24,040 nt of DNA from NCBI GenBank assembly GCA_011390135.1, contig JAABSZ010000038.1, positions 1-24,040 of the forward strand, written 5' to 3'. Below, piece by piece: positions 1 to 6,296 of the stretch. Position 1 is the stretch's first letter, and each line of letters begins with the position of its first letter. A program made the translations under genes and the position numbers. Source of the DNA: JAABSP01 sp011390135. GTDB taxonomy: Bacteria; Desulfobacterota; Desulfobacteria; Desulfobacterales; JAABSP01. A model generated the notes under the pieces. That model was not told the origin of the DNA, made no database searches, and saw only the letters and a program-made list of their open reading frames with translations.

Positions 1-1
1 C

Positions 2-808
2 TTCATCTCCATGCATCAGGACGGCCGGACCCTCTATCCCGGCTCCGGGTTCCTCAACGAGTTCGGCGGGCCGTCCGCGGCCGGAACCACCATCAATATC
101 CCGCTGCCGCCCCTCACCTCGGAGGAGGGCTTTCTCTACACCATCAACGAAATGGTTTTGCCCATTCTGGAGGATTTCAAGCCGGATCTCATCATCAACT
201 CCGCAGGCCAGGACAACCACTATTCGGACCCGATCACCAACATGAACTTCTCGGCACAAGGGTATGCACAGCTCACCTCCCTGCTCAACCCGGACATCGC
301 GGTTCTCGAAGGGGGATATGCCATCGAAGGGGCCCTGCCCTACGTCAATCTCGGCATCGTATTGGCCCTGGCCGGCATCGACTACAGCCGGGTGACGGAG
401 CCCGACTATCGGCCGGAGAAGATCCGGCAGGGGCAGGATGTATCCCGCTATATCGAACGCCTGGGAAAGAAGGTGATGACGGCCTGGAATGACCGGGAGA
501 AGATCCGGGGGGAGATGATGGCGGGAAAGGAGTATGACGAACGGAGCCGCAACATCTTCTATGACACGGATCACATCTTCGAACGGCAGAAGGATAAAAT
601 CCGCATATGTCCCGACTGCAGCGGCGTGCTTCGCATCGACTCCTCTTCGGACAGAGGGATGAAGCTGCTGGGGGTCCAGATTCCGCGGAAAGCCTGCGAC
701 GCATGTAAAGAGATCGGCTATGAGTGGTTTGCATCCGCGCCAAAGGGATATGATGTGGTCTTTCTCCAGGACCGGCCCGAGGATCAGTACAAAAGGAAGC
801 GCACCTGA
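2..808 (+). CDS. Histone deacetylase / acetoin-utilisation family protein, C-terminal part with a Cys4 tail (5' end outside window)
   Basis: The reading frame is open to the left edge, so the visible 268 residues are the C-terminal part and the true start lies upstream. The HDAC (arginase/deacetylase fold) signature is clear: an early FISMHQDGRTLYPGSG segment, the strand SAGQDNHYSDP carrying the aspartate that in this family ligates zinc, and LEGGY with the usual catalytic-loop tyrosine. Family members deacetylate acetyl-lysine or small acetylated amines with Zn; the substrate here is unknown. The last ~110 residues are an extension beyond the fold: a charged helical stretch, then CPDC and CDAC pairs about 30 residues apart, which look like a zinc ribbon. 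The neighbour epmA follows after 53 bases on the same strand and may be co-transcribed. Family assignment is strong; the ribbon is inferred from cysteine spacing. Confidence 0.85.
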   Translation, partial: FISMHQDGRTLYPGSGFLNEFGGPSAAGTTINIPLPPLTSEEGFLYTINEMVLPILEDFKPDLIINSAGQDNHYSDPITNMNFSAQGYAQLTSLLNPDIAVLEGGYAIEGALPYVNLGIVLALAGIDYSRVTEPDYRPEKIRQGQDVSRYIERLGKKVMTAWNDREKIRGEMMAGKEYDERSRNIFYDTDHIFERQKDKIRICPDCSGVLRIDSSSDRGMKLLGVQIPRKACDACKEIGYEWFASAPKGYDVVFLQDRPEDQYKRKRT

Positions 809-861
809 CCTGCCGGTTCATGTCCTCGGAAACAACGCAAAAAACCGGTAACGGGGGTTAA

Positions 862-1764
862 ATGTCCCGGCGGGAATGTCTGAGCATCCGGGCATCCCTC
901 ATCTCAGCAATCCGCAGATTCTTCGATGCCAGCGGATTTCTGGAGGTGGAGACACCGTTGCGGATACCGGCCCCTCTTCCGGAAGCCCATATCGATGCGG
1001 TCCCCGCAGACGGTTGGTTTCTTCACACCTCCCCTGAATCCTGTATGAAACAGATGCTGGCCGCGGGATACCCCAAAATCTACCAGATCTGCCGATGCTT
1101 TCGGAAGGGGGAGCGGGGAAGTCGCCATCTGCCGGAGTTCACCCTTCTGGAATGGTACTTTGCCGGCGGCGGCTATATGGAGATGATGGAAGAGTGTGAG
1201 GCATTGATTCTATCGATTGCCGATGCCCTGGGGCAGGGTGAGATCCTCCATTATCAGGGGCAGAAGATCCGGTTGAACGCGCCGTGGCCCCGGATGACGG
1301 TGCGGGAGGCATTTTTACAATATACCGACACCACCGCGGATGCCGCGATGGTTGCCGGAGATTTCGATCAGAGGATCGGGTTGGAAATCGAGCCTAATCT
1401 GGGCCTCCGGCAACCCCTTTTTCTCTATGATTATCCGGCAGAGGCCGGCGCACTGGCCAGAAAAAAACCGGATGACCCGTCAGTTGCAGAACGGTTCGAA
1501 CTCTACATTGCGGGGCTGGAGATCTGCAATGCCTTTACGGAGCTGACCGATCCCGCAGAACAGGAGATCCGTTTCCGAAAGGAGGCGGAGGCGCGGAACA
1601 GAAGAGGCCGGAAATCCTATCCCTGGCCCGATCGTTTTTTAACGGCCCTTTCCCGGATGCCCCCTTCCACCGGCAATGCTCTGGGCATCGACCGGCTTGT
1701 GATGCTATTTGCCGGCACCGCAGCCATCGACGATGTGGTGGCTTTCACTCCGGAGGAACTGTAG
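862..1764 (+). CDS. epmA: EF-P--(R)-beta-lysine ligase EpmA (PoxA/GenX), class II aaRS-like
   Basis: This 300-aa protein matches the catalytic core of class II lysyl-tRNA synthetase without the N-terminal OB anticodon-binding domain, the hallmark of EpmA. Motif 1 is near residues 27-33 (LEVETPL), motif 2 spans about 76-100 (FRKGERGSRHLPEFTLLEWY), and motif 3 is near 271-282 (GNALGIDRLVML). The ending DDVVAFTPEEL parallels the E. coli EpmA end (EVIAFSVDRA). In characterised bacteria EpmA activates (R)-beta-lysine and attaches it to a conserved lysine of elongation factor P, helping ribosomes through polyproline stretches. The start ATG sits behind a G-rich ribosome site (cgggggtt). Neither efp nor epmB is visible in the window. 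The 3' end converges on the HTH gene with 35 bases between the stops. Identification is confident; the beta-lysine chemistry is inferred from the family. Confidence 0.9.
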   Translation: MSRRECLSIRASLISAIRRFFDASGFLEVETPLRIPAPLPEAHIDAVPADGWFLHTSPESCMKQMLAAGYPKIYQICRCFRKGERGSRHLPEFTLLEWYFAGGGYMEMMEECEALILSIADALGQGEILHYQGQKIRLNAPWPRMTVREAFLQYTDTTADAAMVAGDFDQRIGLEIEPNLGLRQPLFLYDYPAEAGALARKKPDDPSVAERFELYIAGLEICNAFTELTDPAEQEIRFRKEAEARNRRGRKSYPWPDRFLTALSRMPPSTGNALGIDRLVMLFAGTAAIDDVVAFTPEEL

Positions 1765-1799
1765 CCTGCGCCTTTCCTCTTCCTCTCCCCGCTTTCGCC

Positions 1800-2240
1800 C
1801 TACCCCTTTTTCCTCGTCAGCCGAAACGGCAGGTTGTGCCGCTGCCGCTTCTCATACTTCCAGGAGTGGAGCTTTTCCATGTAGATATCGGCAGTTATTT
1901 TAGGATCAAGATTGAGAAACTGCGCGTAGCTCTTGACGAAACCCTTTACATAGACTTCGGGCGGAAGGGCTTCAAACTCCTCATTTTCCAGGTCTTCCAA
2001 GGTCTTAATCCGGATTTTGGTCTCCCGATAGATCTCTTCTAAATTCACCCCAAGACGCTCCCGGACCTCTTTTAAGGTCTGTCCGGTGAAATCGGCCGCT
2101 TCAGCAGAATCCTTTTCCGTGGTCTTGGAGAGGATCTCCGGGCCATCCGCTTCCGTATCCCCAGGAACATTCCCGGCTTCGATTCGTCCCTCTGTTTCTT
2201 CTTGGGGATGCTCTATAATTTTATCTTCCTCAACGCTCAT
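1800..2240 (-). CDS. Soluble RodZ-like helix-turn-helix protein
   Basis: The product is 146 aa. Start chosen at 2240 because AGGAGA lies about ten bases upstream; the open frame extends further but has no ribosome site. Residues 1-50 are acidic and low-complexity (many Glu/Asp), probably disordered. Residues 51-120 form a HTH_25/RodZ-type Cro/CI-like domain: FTGQTLKEVRERLGVNLEEI, then YRETKIRIKTLEDLENEEFEALP and VYVKGFVKSYAQFLNLDP, the pattern of RodZ N-domains. RodZ proteins normally continue with a transmembrane helix and a periplasmic domain; here the protein ends with a basic tail (KRQRHNLPFRLTRKKG) and no membrane segment. It could be a DNA-binding or MreB-interacting adaptor. It follows pgm on the same strand after about 130 bases, so it may be read from the pgm transcript. 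Family is fairly sure, role unknown. Confidence 0.8.
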   Translation of the reverse strand: MSVEEDKIIEHPQEETEGRIEAGNVPGDTEADGPEILSKTTEKDSAEAADFTGQTLKEVRERLGVNLEEIYRETKIRIKTLEDLENEEFEALPPEVYVKGFVKSYAQFLNLDPKITADIYMEKLHSWKYEKRQRHNLPFRLTRKKG

Positions 2241-2371
2241 CAACCATCCGTCTCCTGACCCGCGGCAGAGAACTGCGGGCGTTGTCGTTTTTTTTAGATA
2301 CACTTTTTCCAATCCTATATACGCCCAACCGGCCATCGGATACAAGAGAATAGTGCGCCATGCCCAAAAAA

Positions 2372-4015
2372 TCAGCCGGAGAAGGCGGCCGATACGATCG
2401 CCTTTGCCTCCTGTTGAATCCAGCGGAGATGCTCTTCTCCTTTGAAACTTTCGGTATAGATCTTATAGACATCCTCGGTTCCGGAAGGGCGTGCGGCAAA
2501 CCAGCCGTTTTGGGCCGTCACCTTCAGCCCGCCGATGGGGGCCCCGTTTCCGGGGGCATGGGTGAGTCTCTCCAGGATCGGCTCACCAGCCAGGGACTCG
2601 GCCTTGACCCGATCCGGTGAGAGGTTTTTCAGGGCATTCTTCTGCTCCGGGGTTGCCGGCGCATCGAGCCGTTCATAGATCGGGCTTCCGAATTGCTCCG
2701 TCAATTTACGGTAAAGGATGCCGGGGTCATCTCCGGTCTTTGCCGTAATTTCGGCAGCCAGAAGATCCAAGATGATCCCGTCCTTGTCCGTAGTCCAGAC
2801 CGTGCCGTCCTTCCGGAGAAAAGAGGCTCCCGCGCTCTCCTCTCCGCCAAAGCCGCAGGTTCCCCCCAGCAGCCCCTCCACGAACCATTTGAATCCGACC
2901 GGAACCTCCAAAAGCTTCCGGTTCAGGTGATGGGCCACCCTGTCGATCATGGCGCTGCTCACCAGGGTCTTTCCGACTGCGGCCTCCTTTGGCCAGTCGG
3001 GCCGGTTGTCAAAGAGATAGAGAATCGCGACCCCAAGGTAATGGTTCGGGTTCATCAGTCCCACGCTCGGGGTAACGATCCCGTGCCGGTCCGCATCCGC
3101 GTCGTTTCCGAACGCGATGTCGTATTTATCCTTCAAATCGATCAGGCCGGCCATTGCATAGGGGGAGGAGCAGTCCATACGGATCTTGCCGTCCTTGTCC
3201 ACGGTCATGAAGGAGAAGGTCGGGTCCACGGCCGGATTGACAAGGTCGATATCGAGGCCGTAATGCTCCGCGATCGGCTCCCAATAGGCGACGCAGGAGC
3301 CGCCCATGGGATCGACGCCGATCCGAATCTTTTCCCCGGCAATGGCTTCGACATCGATGACATTTTTCAAATCGGCCACATAGGGGCGCACATAATCGTA
3401 CAATTCGATGAATTCCGAATGAAGCGCCTTTTCCAAAGGCATCCGCCGGACCTCCTGTAGTCCATTTTCCATGATCTCGTTTGCCCGGTCTTCGATCCAC
3501 CGGGTAATCTCCGTATCAGCCGGCCCTCCGGTGGGCGGGTTGTACTTGATCCCGCCATCCTCGGGCGGATTGTGGGACGGGGTGATGACGATGCCGTCGG
3601 ACAGGCCGCTGTCGCGGTTTCGGTTGTAAGTGAGTATGGCATGGGAGATGACCGGCGTCGGGGTATAACCATCCCCCTGTTGAATCAGGGTATGCACCCC
3701 GTTTGCCGCCAGCACCTCGACGGCAGTTCTGTGGCTCGGCTCCGAAAGGGCATGGGTATCCTTTCCCAGAAAAAGAGGGCCGCAGATCTTGTTCGTCTTC
3801 CGATACTCGCAGATCGCCTGTGTGGTGGCAAGAATGTGGGCTTCATTGAAACTGTTCTTGAAAGCGGAGCCCCGATGTCCGGATGTGCCGAAGGCGACCC
3901 GCTGAAAAGGATCGGAGGTTTCGGGTCTGCCGGTATAATAGGCGCTGACCAGTTGCGGGATATTCACGAGAAGAGAACGGGGTGCGGGTTTGCCGGCCAA
4001 TTCATGCAGCGACAT
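2372..4015 (-). CDS. pgm: Phosphoglucomutase (alpha-D-glucose phosphate-specific)
   Basis: The 547-aa product aligns along its full length with E. coli Pgm from memory and interconverts glucose-1-phosphate and glucose-6-phosphate in the cytoplasm, feeding glycogen, trehalose and UDP-glucose synthesis. Visible landmarks: AFGTSGHRG at 41-49, active-site phosphoserine loop TPSHNPPEDGG (Ser147), metal-binding loop GNDADADRHG (Asp305, Asp307, Asp309), sugar-binding GEESAGASF, and phosphate-binding RPSGTEDVYKIY near the C-terminus. All catalytic residues are present. The start at 4015 is set by AGGAGG seven bases upstream and by alignment to the family N-terminus; 38 in-frame upstream codons are not used. 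A minus-strand promoter lies at 4132-4161. The RodZ-like gene follows on the same strand. Very confident. Confidence 0.96.
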   Translation of the reverse strand: MSLHELAGKPAPRSLLVNIPQLVSAYYTGRPETSDPFQRVAFGTSGHRGSAFKNSFNEAHILATTQAICEYRKTNKICGPLFLGKDTHALSEPSHRTAVEVLAANGVHTLIQQGDGYTPTPVISHAILTYNRNRDSGLSDGIVITPSHNPPEDGGIKYNPPTGGPADTEITRWIEDRANEIMENGLQEVRRMPLEKALHSEFIELYDYVRPYVADLKNVIDVEAIAGEKIRIGVDPMGGSCVAYWEPIAEHYGLDIDLVNPAVDPTFSFMTVDKDGKIRMDCSSPYAMAGLIDLKDKYDIAFGNDADADRHGIVTPSVGLMNPNHYLGVAILYLFDNRPDWPKEAAVGKTLVSSAMIDRVAHHLNRKLLEVPVGFKWFVEGLLGGTCGFGGEESAGASFLRKDGTVWTTDKDGIILDLLAAEITAKTGDDPGILYRKLTEQFGSPIYERLDAPATPEQKNALKNLSPDRVKAESLAGEPILERLTHAPGNGAPIGGLKVTAQNGWFAARPSGTEDVYKIYTESFKGEEHLRWIQQEAKAIVSAAFSG

Positions 4016-4131
4016 CAGTAAACCTCCTTGGTACTTGATCGATTGTTTGCGTTTAAAGCCATCACTTTTGAGGATACCATATTCGGGCCTCTGATGAAAA
4101 AGGGAAACCAAAATACCTCGCCTTTCCAAAG

Positions 4132-4161
4132 ATTATACAGCATTTGCCGTATGGTCTCCAA
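4132..4161 (-). promoter_or_regulatory. Candidate sigma70 promoter for pgm
   Basis: On the minus strand a perfect TATAAT (4137-4132) is preceded after 18 bases by TTGGAG (4161-4156). It would start transcription near 4125, about 110 bases before the pgm ATG. The -10 is excellent; the -35 is only a partial match. Confidence 0.45.
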
Positions 4162-4208
4162 AGGGGAAAAACCCTAAGATAAAGCAGAAAGAAAGGAGTG
4201 AAATCATC

Positions 4209-4307
4209 ATGTTTGTCTTCTTTTCCAACAGACTCGGATGTCTGGGTTCCATCGCCGTCTCCATTGTGTTGACGGTGGTGCTGATGCTCTTTTTTGGAAT
4301 CCTTTAA
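4209..4307 (+). CDS. 32-aa single-span membrane microprotein
   Basis: A 32-codon gene with a strong ribosome site (AAAGGAGTG, nine bases before ATG) that is too short for ordinary gene calling. The product begins MFVFFSNRLGCLGSIAVS and ends VVLMLFFGIL. A basic/polar turn with SNRLGCLGS is followed by a hydrophobic helix long enough to cross the membrane, with no C-terminal tail. Short proteins with an RLGCLGS turn and one hydrophobic helix occur in several phyla as unnamed hypotheticals (from memory; not checked by search). It lies 32 bases upstream of osmC on the same strand, so the two are probably co-transcribed, and is divergent from pgm. The coding call rests on ribosome site, composition and motif; function unknown. 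Confidence 0.7.
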   Translation: MFVFFSNRLGCLGSIAVSIVLTVVLMLFFGIL

Positions 4308-4339
4308 AAAAACAATCAATAATGATGAGGAGGTCTCAA

Positions 4340-4768
4340 ATGCCGGTACGGAATGCAAACGCGGAATGGAAGGGAAAGCTTCAGGATGGCCGAGGAACCA
4401 TGAAGCTGGGCAGCGGCGCTTTCAAAGGGGAGTACTCCTTTAAAACCCGGTTCCAGGATAAGCCCGGAACCAACCCGGAGGAGCTGATCGCCGCGGCTCA
4501 TGCCGGCTGCTTCTCGATGGCGCTTTCCCTGTTTCTGGAAAAGGCCGGATATACCGCGGAATCGATCAAAACCGATGCCAAGGTTCATATCGAGCAGGTC
4601 GGCGAGGGCTTCAAGATCACCCGGATCGACCTGATTACCGAGGGCCAGGTTCCGGGGATCGATGCGGCCGGGTTTGAGGAACAGGCGGAGACCGCAAAGG
4701 AGGAGTGTCCGGTCTCCCAGGCCCTGGCCGGAACCGAGATCACTCTTCAGGCGAAGCTCGTTACCTGA
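4340..4768 (+). CDS. osmC: OsmC-family peroxiredoxin
   Basis: The 142-aa protein matches E. coli OsmC end to end. It begins with AEWKGKLQDGRGTMKLGSG, continues with GTNPEELIAAAHAGCFSMALSLFLEKAGY, and ends VPGIDAAGFEEQAETAKEECPVSQALAGTEITL. The two redox cysteines of the family are present at Cys57 (AGCFSM) and Cys123 (ECPVSQ). OsmC proteins are dimeric thiol peroxidases that reduce organic hydroperoxides. The start at 4340 is fixed by GAGGAGG six bases upstream; upstream in-frame codons belong to the microprotein region. The 3' end overlaps the convergent glycosyltransferase gene by 22 bases. Highly confident for family; whether it is strictly OsmC rather than Ohr or another subgroup is supported by the OsmC-type PEELI and CPVSQ motifs. 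Confidence 0.94.
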   Translation: MPVRNANAEWKGKLQDGRGTMKLGSGAFKGEYSFKTRFQDKPGTNPEELIAAAHAGCFSMALSLFLEKAGYTAESIKTDAKVHIEQVGEGFKITRIDLITEGQVPGIDAAGFEEQAETAKEECPVSQALAGTEITLQAKLVT

Positions 4769-5457
4769 TCAACGCCCTCGACGGGTCCTGAGGGAACGAT
4801 CGCCCCCCGAAAGTCCCCAAGGATTCTGGCATAAAAGGAAAGATACTGGCGGGCCAGCCATTCCGCGGCCTCTTTTCGGCTCCTCTTTTTGGCGGCCTGC
4901 CCTCTTTCCAAAGCGATCGGCACAACCGCGTTGAACTCTCCGTATTGAACCTTCAGCGCGGAGAGAATCGCCTTTGTGGGTGCGGTGACACAGTTTGCCG
5001 AAAGCAGCCCCCGAATCACGGCCTTTCGATACCGCTCCCAATGGTTCTTCTTCCGCGGCTTCATCCCGGCCCCAGATTCGGTGTGGGGGCAGTGATGCCC
5101 CACCAGCAGAATCGGCGCATTCCAGGGAAGTGCAGCATGGACATAACCGTTCAGGTGGATCAGATCCGGCAGCGTCATCACCTCGAGATTGAGCAGCCAT
5201 TGCCCCGCCAAATCCTGATCCTTCAGAGAAAATGCCTCCCAATCCTGCTTGAAATGGCTCTCATAGACCTCAACATTCTTCCATCTCCGGATGTTTGAGC
5301 GCTGCCGGTTATTCAGATTCCCGCCGAAAGTCGCCAGAACCACTTCCACCCCAAAGACGTCCAGCGCGGATACCAGCTCCCGGACATAGCGCCAGATATT
5401 CTCCTCAACCCCGGCCGTCATCAAAACCTTTCGGACCTCTAACACCACTTTTTTCAT
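4747..5457 (-). CDS. GT-B (GT4-type) glycosyltransferase, shortened: N-terminal domain only
   Basis: The 236-aa product carries the N-terminal Rossmann half of a GT4 glycosyltransferase: VLMTAGVEENIWRYVRELVSAL (11-32), VEVVLATFGG (37-46), LPDLIHLNGYVHAALPW (96-112), APILLVGHHC (114-123) and NCVTAPTKAILSAL (155-168). Full-length relatives are usually about 350-400 aa and continue with a nucleotide-sugar-binding second domain. Here, after VVPIALERG (178-186), the sequence jumps to a helix WLARQYLSFYARIL (200-213) that resembles the terminal helix of full-length enzymes, suggesting an internal deletion. An active enzyme is therefore unlikely unless a partner supplies the other half. ATG follows a GGGGGAGA ribosome site, and a good promoter lies at 5481-5510. 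The stop lies inside the 3' end of osmC on the other strand. It may be a decaying gene. Confidence 0.7.
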   Translation of the reverse strand: MKKVVLEVRKVLMTAGVEENIWRYVRELVSALDVFGVEVVLATFGGNLNNRQRSNIRRWKNVEVYESHFKQDWEAFSLKDQDLAGQWLLNLEVMTLPDLIHLNGYVHAALPWNAPILLVGHHCPHTESGAGMKPRKKNHWERYRKAVIRGLLSANCVTAPTKAILSALKVQYGEFNAVVPIALERGQAAKKRSRKEAAEWLARQYLSFYARILGDFRGAIVPSGPVEGVDQVTSFA

Positions 5458-5480
5458 CTCTCCCCCTTTGATTGCATTCC

Positions 5481-5510
5481 ATTATATCGAATTGAATCGA
5501 CCATTGTCAT
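5481..5510 (-). promoter_or_regulatory. Promoter of the shortened glycosyltransferase gene
   Basis: On the minus strand ATGACA (5510-5505; five of six matches to TTGACA) is spaced 18 bases from a perfect TATAAT (5486-5481). The start of transcription would be near 5474, only about 17 bases before the ATG. Confidence 0.55.
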
Positions 5511-5639
5511 CTTCTTTTATTCAGGAGGCGGAGACAATAGAATCCTTTCCCCATTTTGAAATACGGTTTTCCGTATCCGGCAAAGGTCCTGGAAATTTTT
5601 CTACTCGATCTGTGAAGGGAATATAAGGGTAACACCCCA

Positions 5640-5669
5640 TTTACGCAGACCCTTCTTTTCCCATACGAT
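5640..5669 (+). promoter_or_regulatory. Weak promoter candidate for the Tyr/Asp-rich exported protein
   Basis: TTTACG (5640-5645) and TACGAT (5664-5669) are 18 bases apart. The -35 sits at the end of a 13-base string (CACCCCATTTACG, 5633-5645) that occurs identically at the desulforedoxin promoter (20750-20762). The -10 is poor, so the call relies mainly on the shared upstream string. Confidence 0.3.
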
Positions 5670-5828
5670 ATTCCCATATGGAAGATAAGGAAGAAAAAGA
5701 AATGTTTTTTGTTTTTTCAACTCGAATAAATATCGAATTCCGGTAAGGAGGTGATGGGCTACAGACGATCGGCAAAAGAGTTGATTCAAACTGATTCCAA
5801 CCCCAAAAAAACGGTAAGGAGGAAACCC

Positions 5829-6212
5829 ATGAAAAAAATGAGTCTGGCGGTGATCGCACTGTCGATAATTGCCCTGGCCGCGTGGCTGGCGGTTCCGGGG
5901 GCAGCATTTGCCCAGGGTTATGGCTACGATATGGACTATGGCACCGGCTATGAGTATGAGCCCGGAGAAGGGACTCATGAGGAGGAGTGGTACGATCCCA
6001 GCGACTGGTTCGACAACGATGACACCATCGACTATGAGAACGACTGGTACGACTATACCTACAACTATCCGGATAACTACACCTATGACTACGATTATCC
6101 GGGAGATGAGATCACCCCTTACAGCGATCTCGATTACGGCTGGCATTACGACTATTATACAGACAGTTGGTTCAATGAAACCGAAGATCAATTCGATGTA
6201 TGGTACGATTAA
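5829..6212 (+). CDS. Exported, extremely acidic Tyr/Asp-rich protein
   Basis: The 127-aa precursor has a classic Sec signal peptide: MKKMSLAV, a hydrophobic core, and a cleavage site GAAFA|QG after residue 28. The predicted 99-residue mature part contains 21 Tyr, 21 Asp, 10 Glu and 6 Trp, with no Lys and no Arg, so it is a strongly anionic, aromatic, low-complexity polypeptide (for example WYDYTYNYPDNYTYDYDYP). No domain is recognisable. The start is set by AAGGAGG six bases before ATG 5829; an upstream in-frame extension from GTG 5751 lacks a sensible signal peptide. The repeat-protein gene begins 84 bases downstream on the same strand, probably in one transcript. Possible roles, all inferential: metal or mineral binding, a cell-surface coat, or tyrosine cross-linking. 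Confidence 0.85.
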   Translation: MKKMSLAVIALSIIALAAWLAVPGAAFAQGYGYDMDYGTGYEYEPGEGTHEEEWYDPSDWFDNDDTIDYENDWYDYTYNYPDNYTYDYDYPGDEITPYSDLDYGWHYDYYTDSWFNETEDQFDVWYD

Positions 6213-6296
6213 CAGATCCATTTTCAATCGGAAACCCCATATATGGTCTTATACCATTCAACCCAATCGAAAAAGCTTCAGTATAAGGAGAGGATC

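Larger units (their letters stand above)
5458..5828. other. Divergent intergenic region with palindrome and two ribosome-site-like repeats
   Basis: This 371-base gap separates the minus-strand glycosyltransferase gene from the plus-strand Tyr/Asp-rich gene. It holds the glycosyltransferase promoter (5481-5510), a perfect 6-bp inverted repeat ATACGG-TTTT-CCGTAT at 5561-5576, a weak plus-strand promoter candidate at 5640-5669, and an AT-rich stretch. The string CGGTAAGGAGG occurs at 5741-5751 and again at 5812-5822; only the second is correctly spaced from a credible start (5829). I see no convincing gene in it. Confidence 0.6.

Noticed and set aside
5751..5828. Upstream extension of the Tyr/Asp-rich protein from GTG 5751
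   Set aside because: It would bury the signal peptide behind 26 polar residues, and the second AAGGAGG is ideally placed for ATG 5829.
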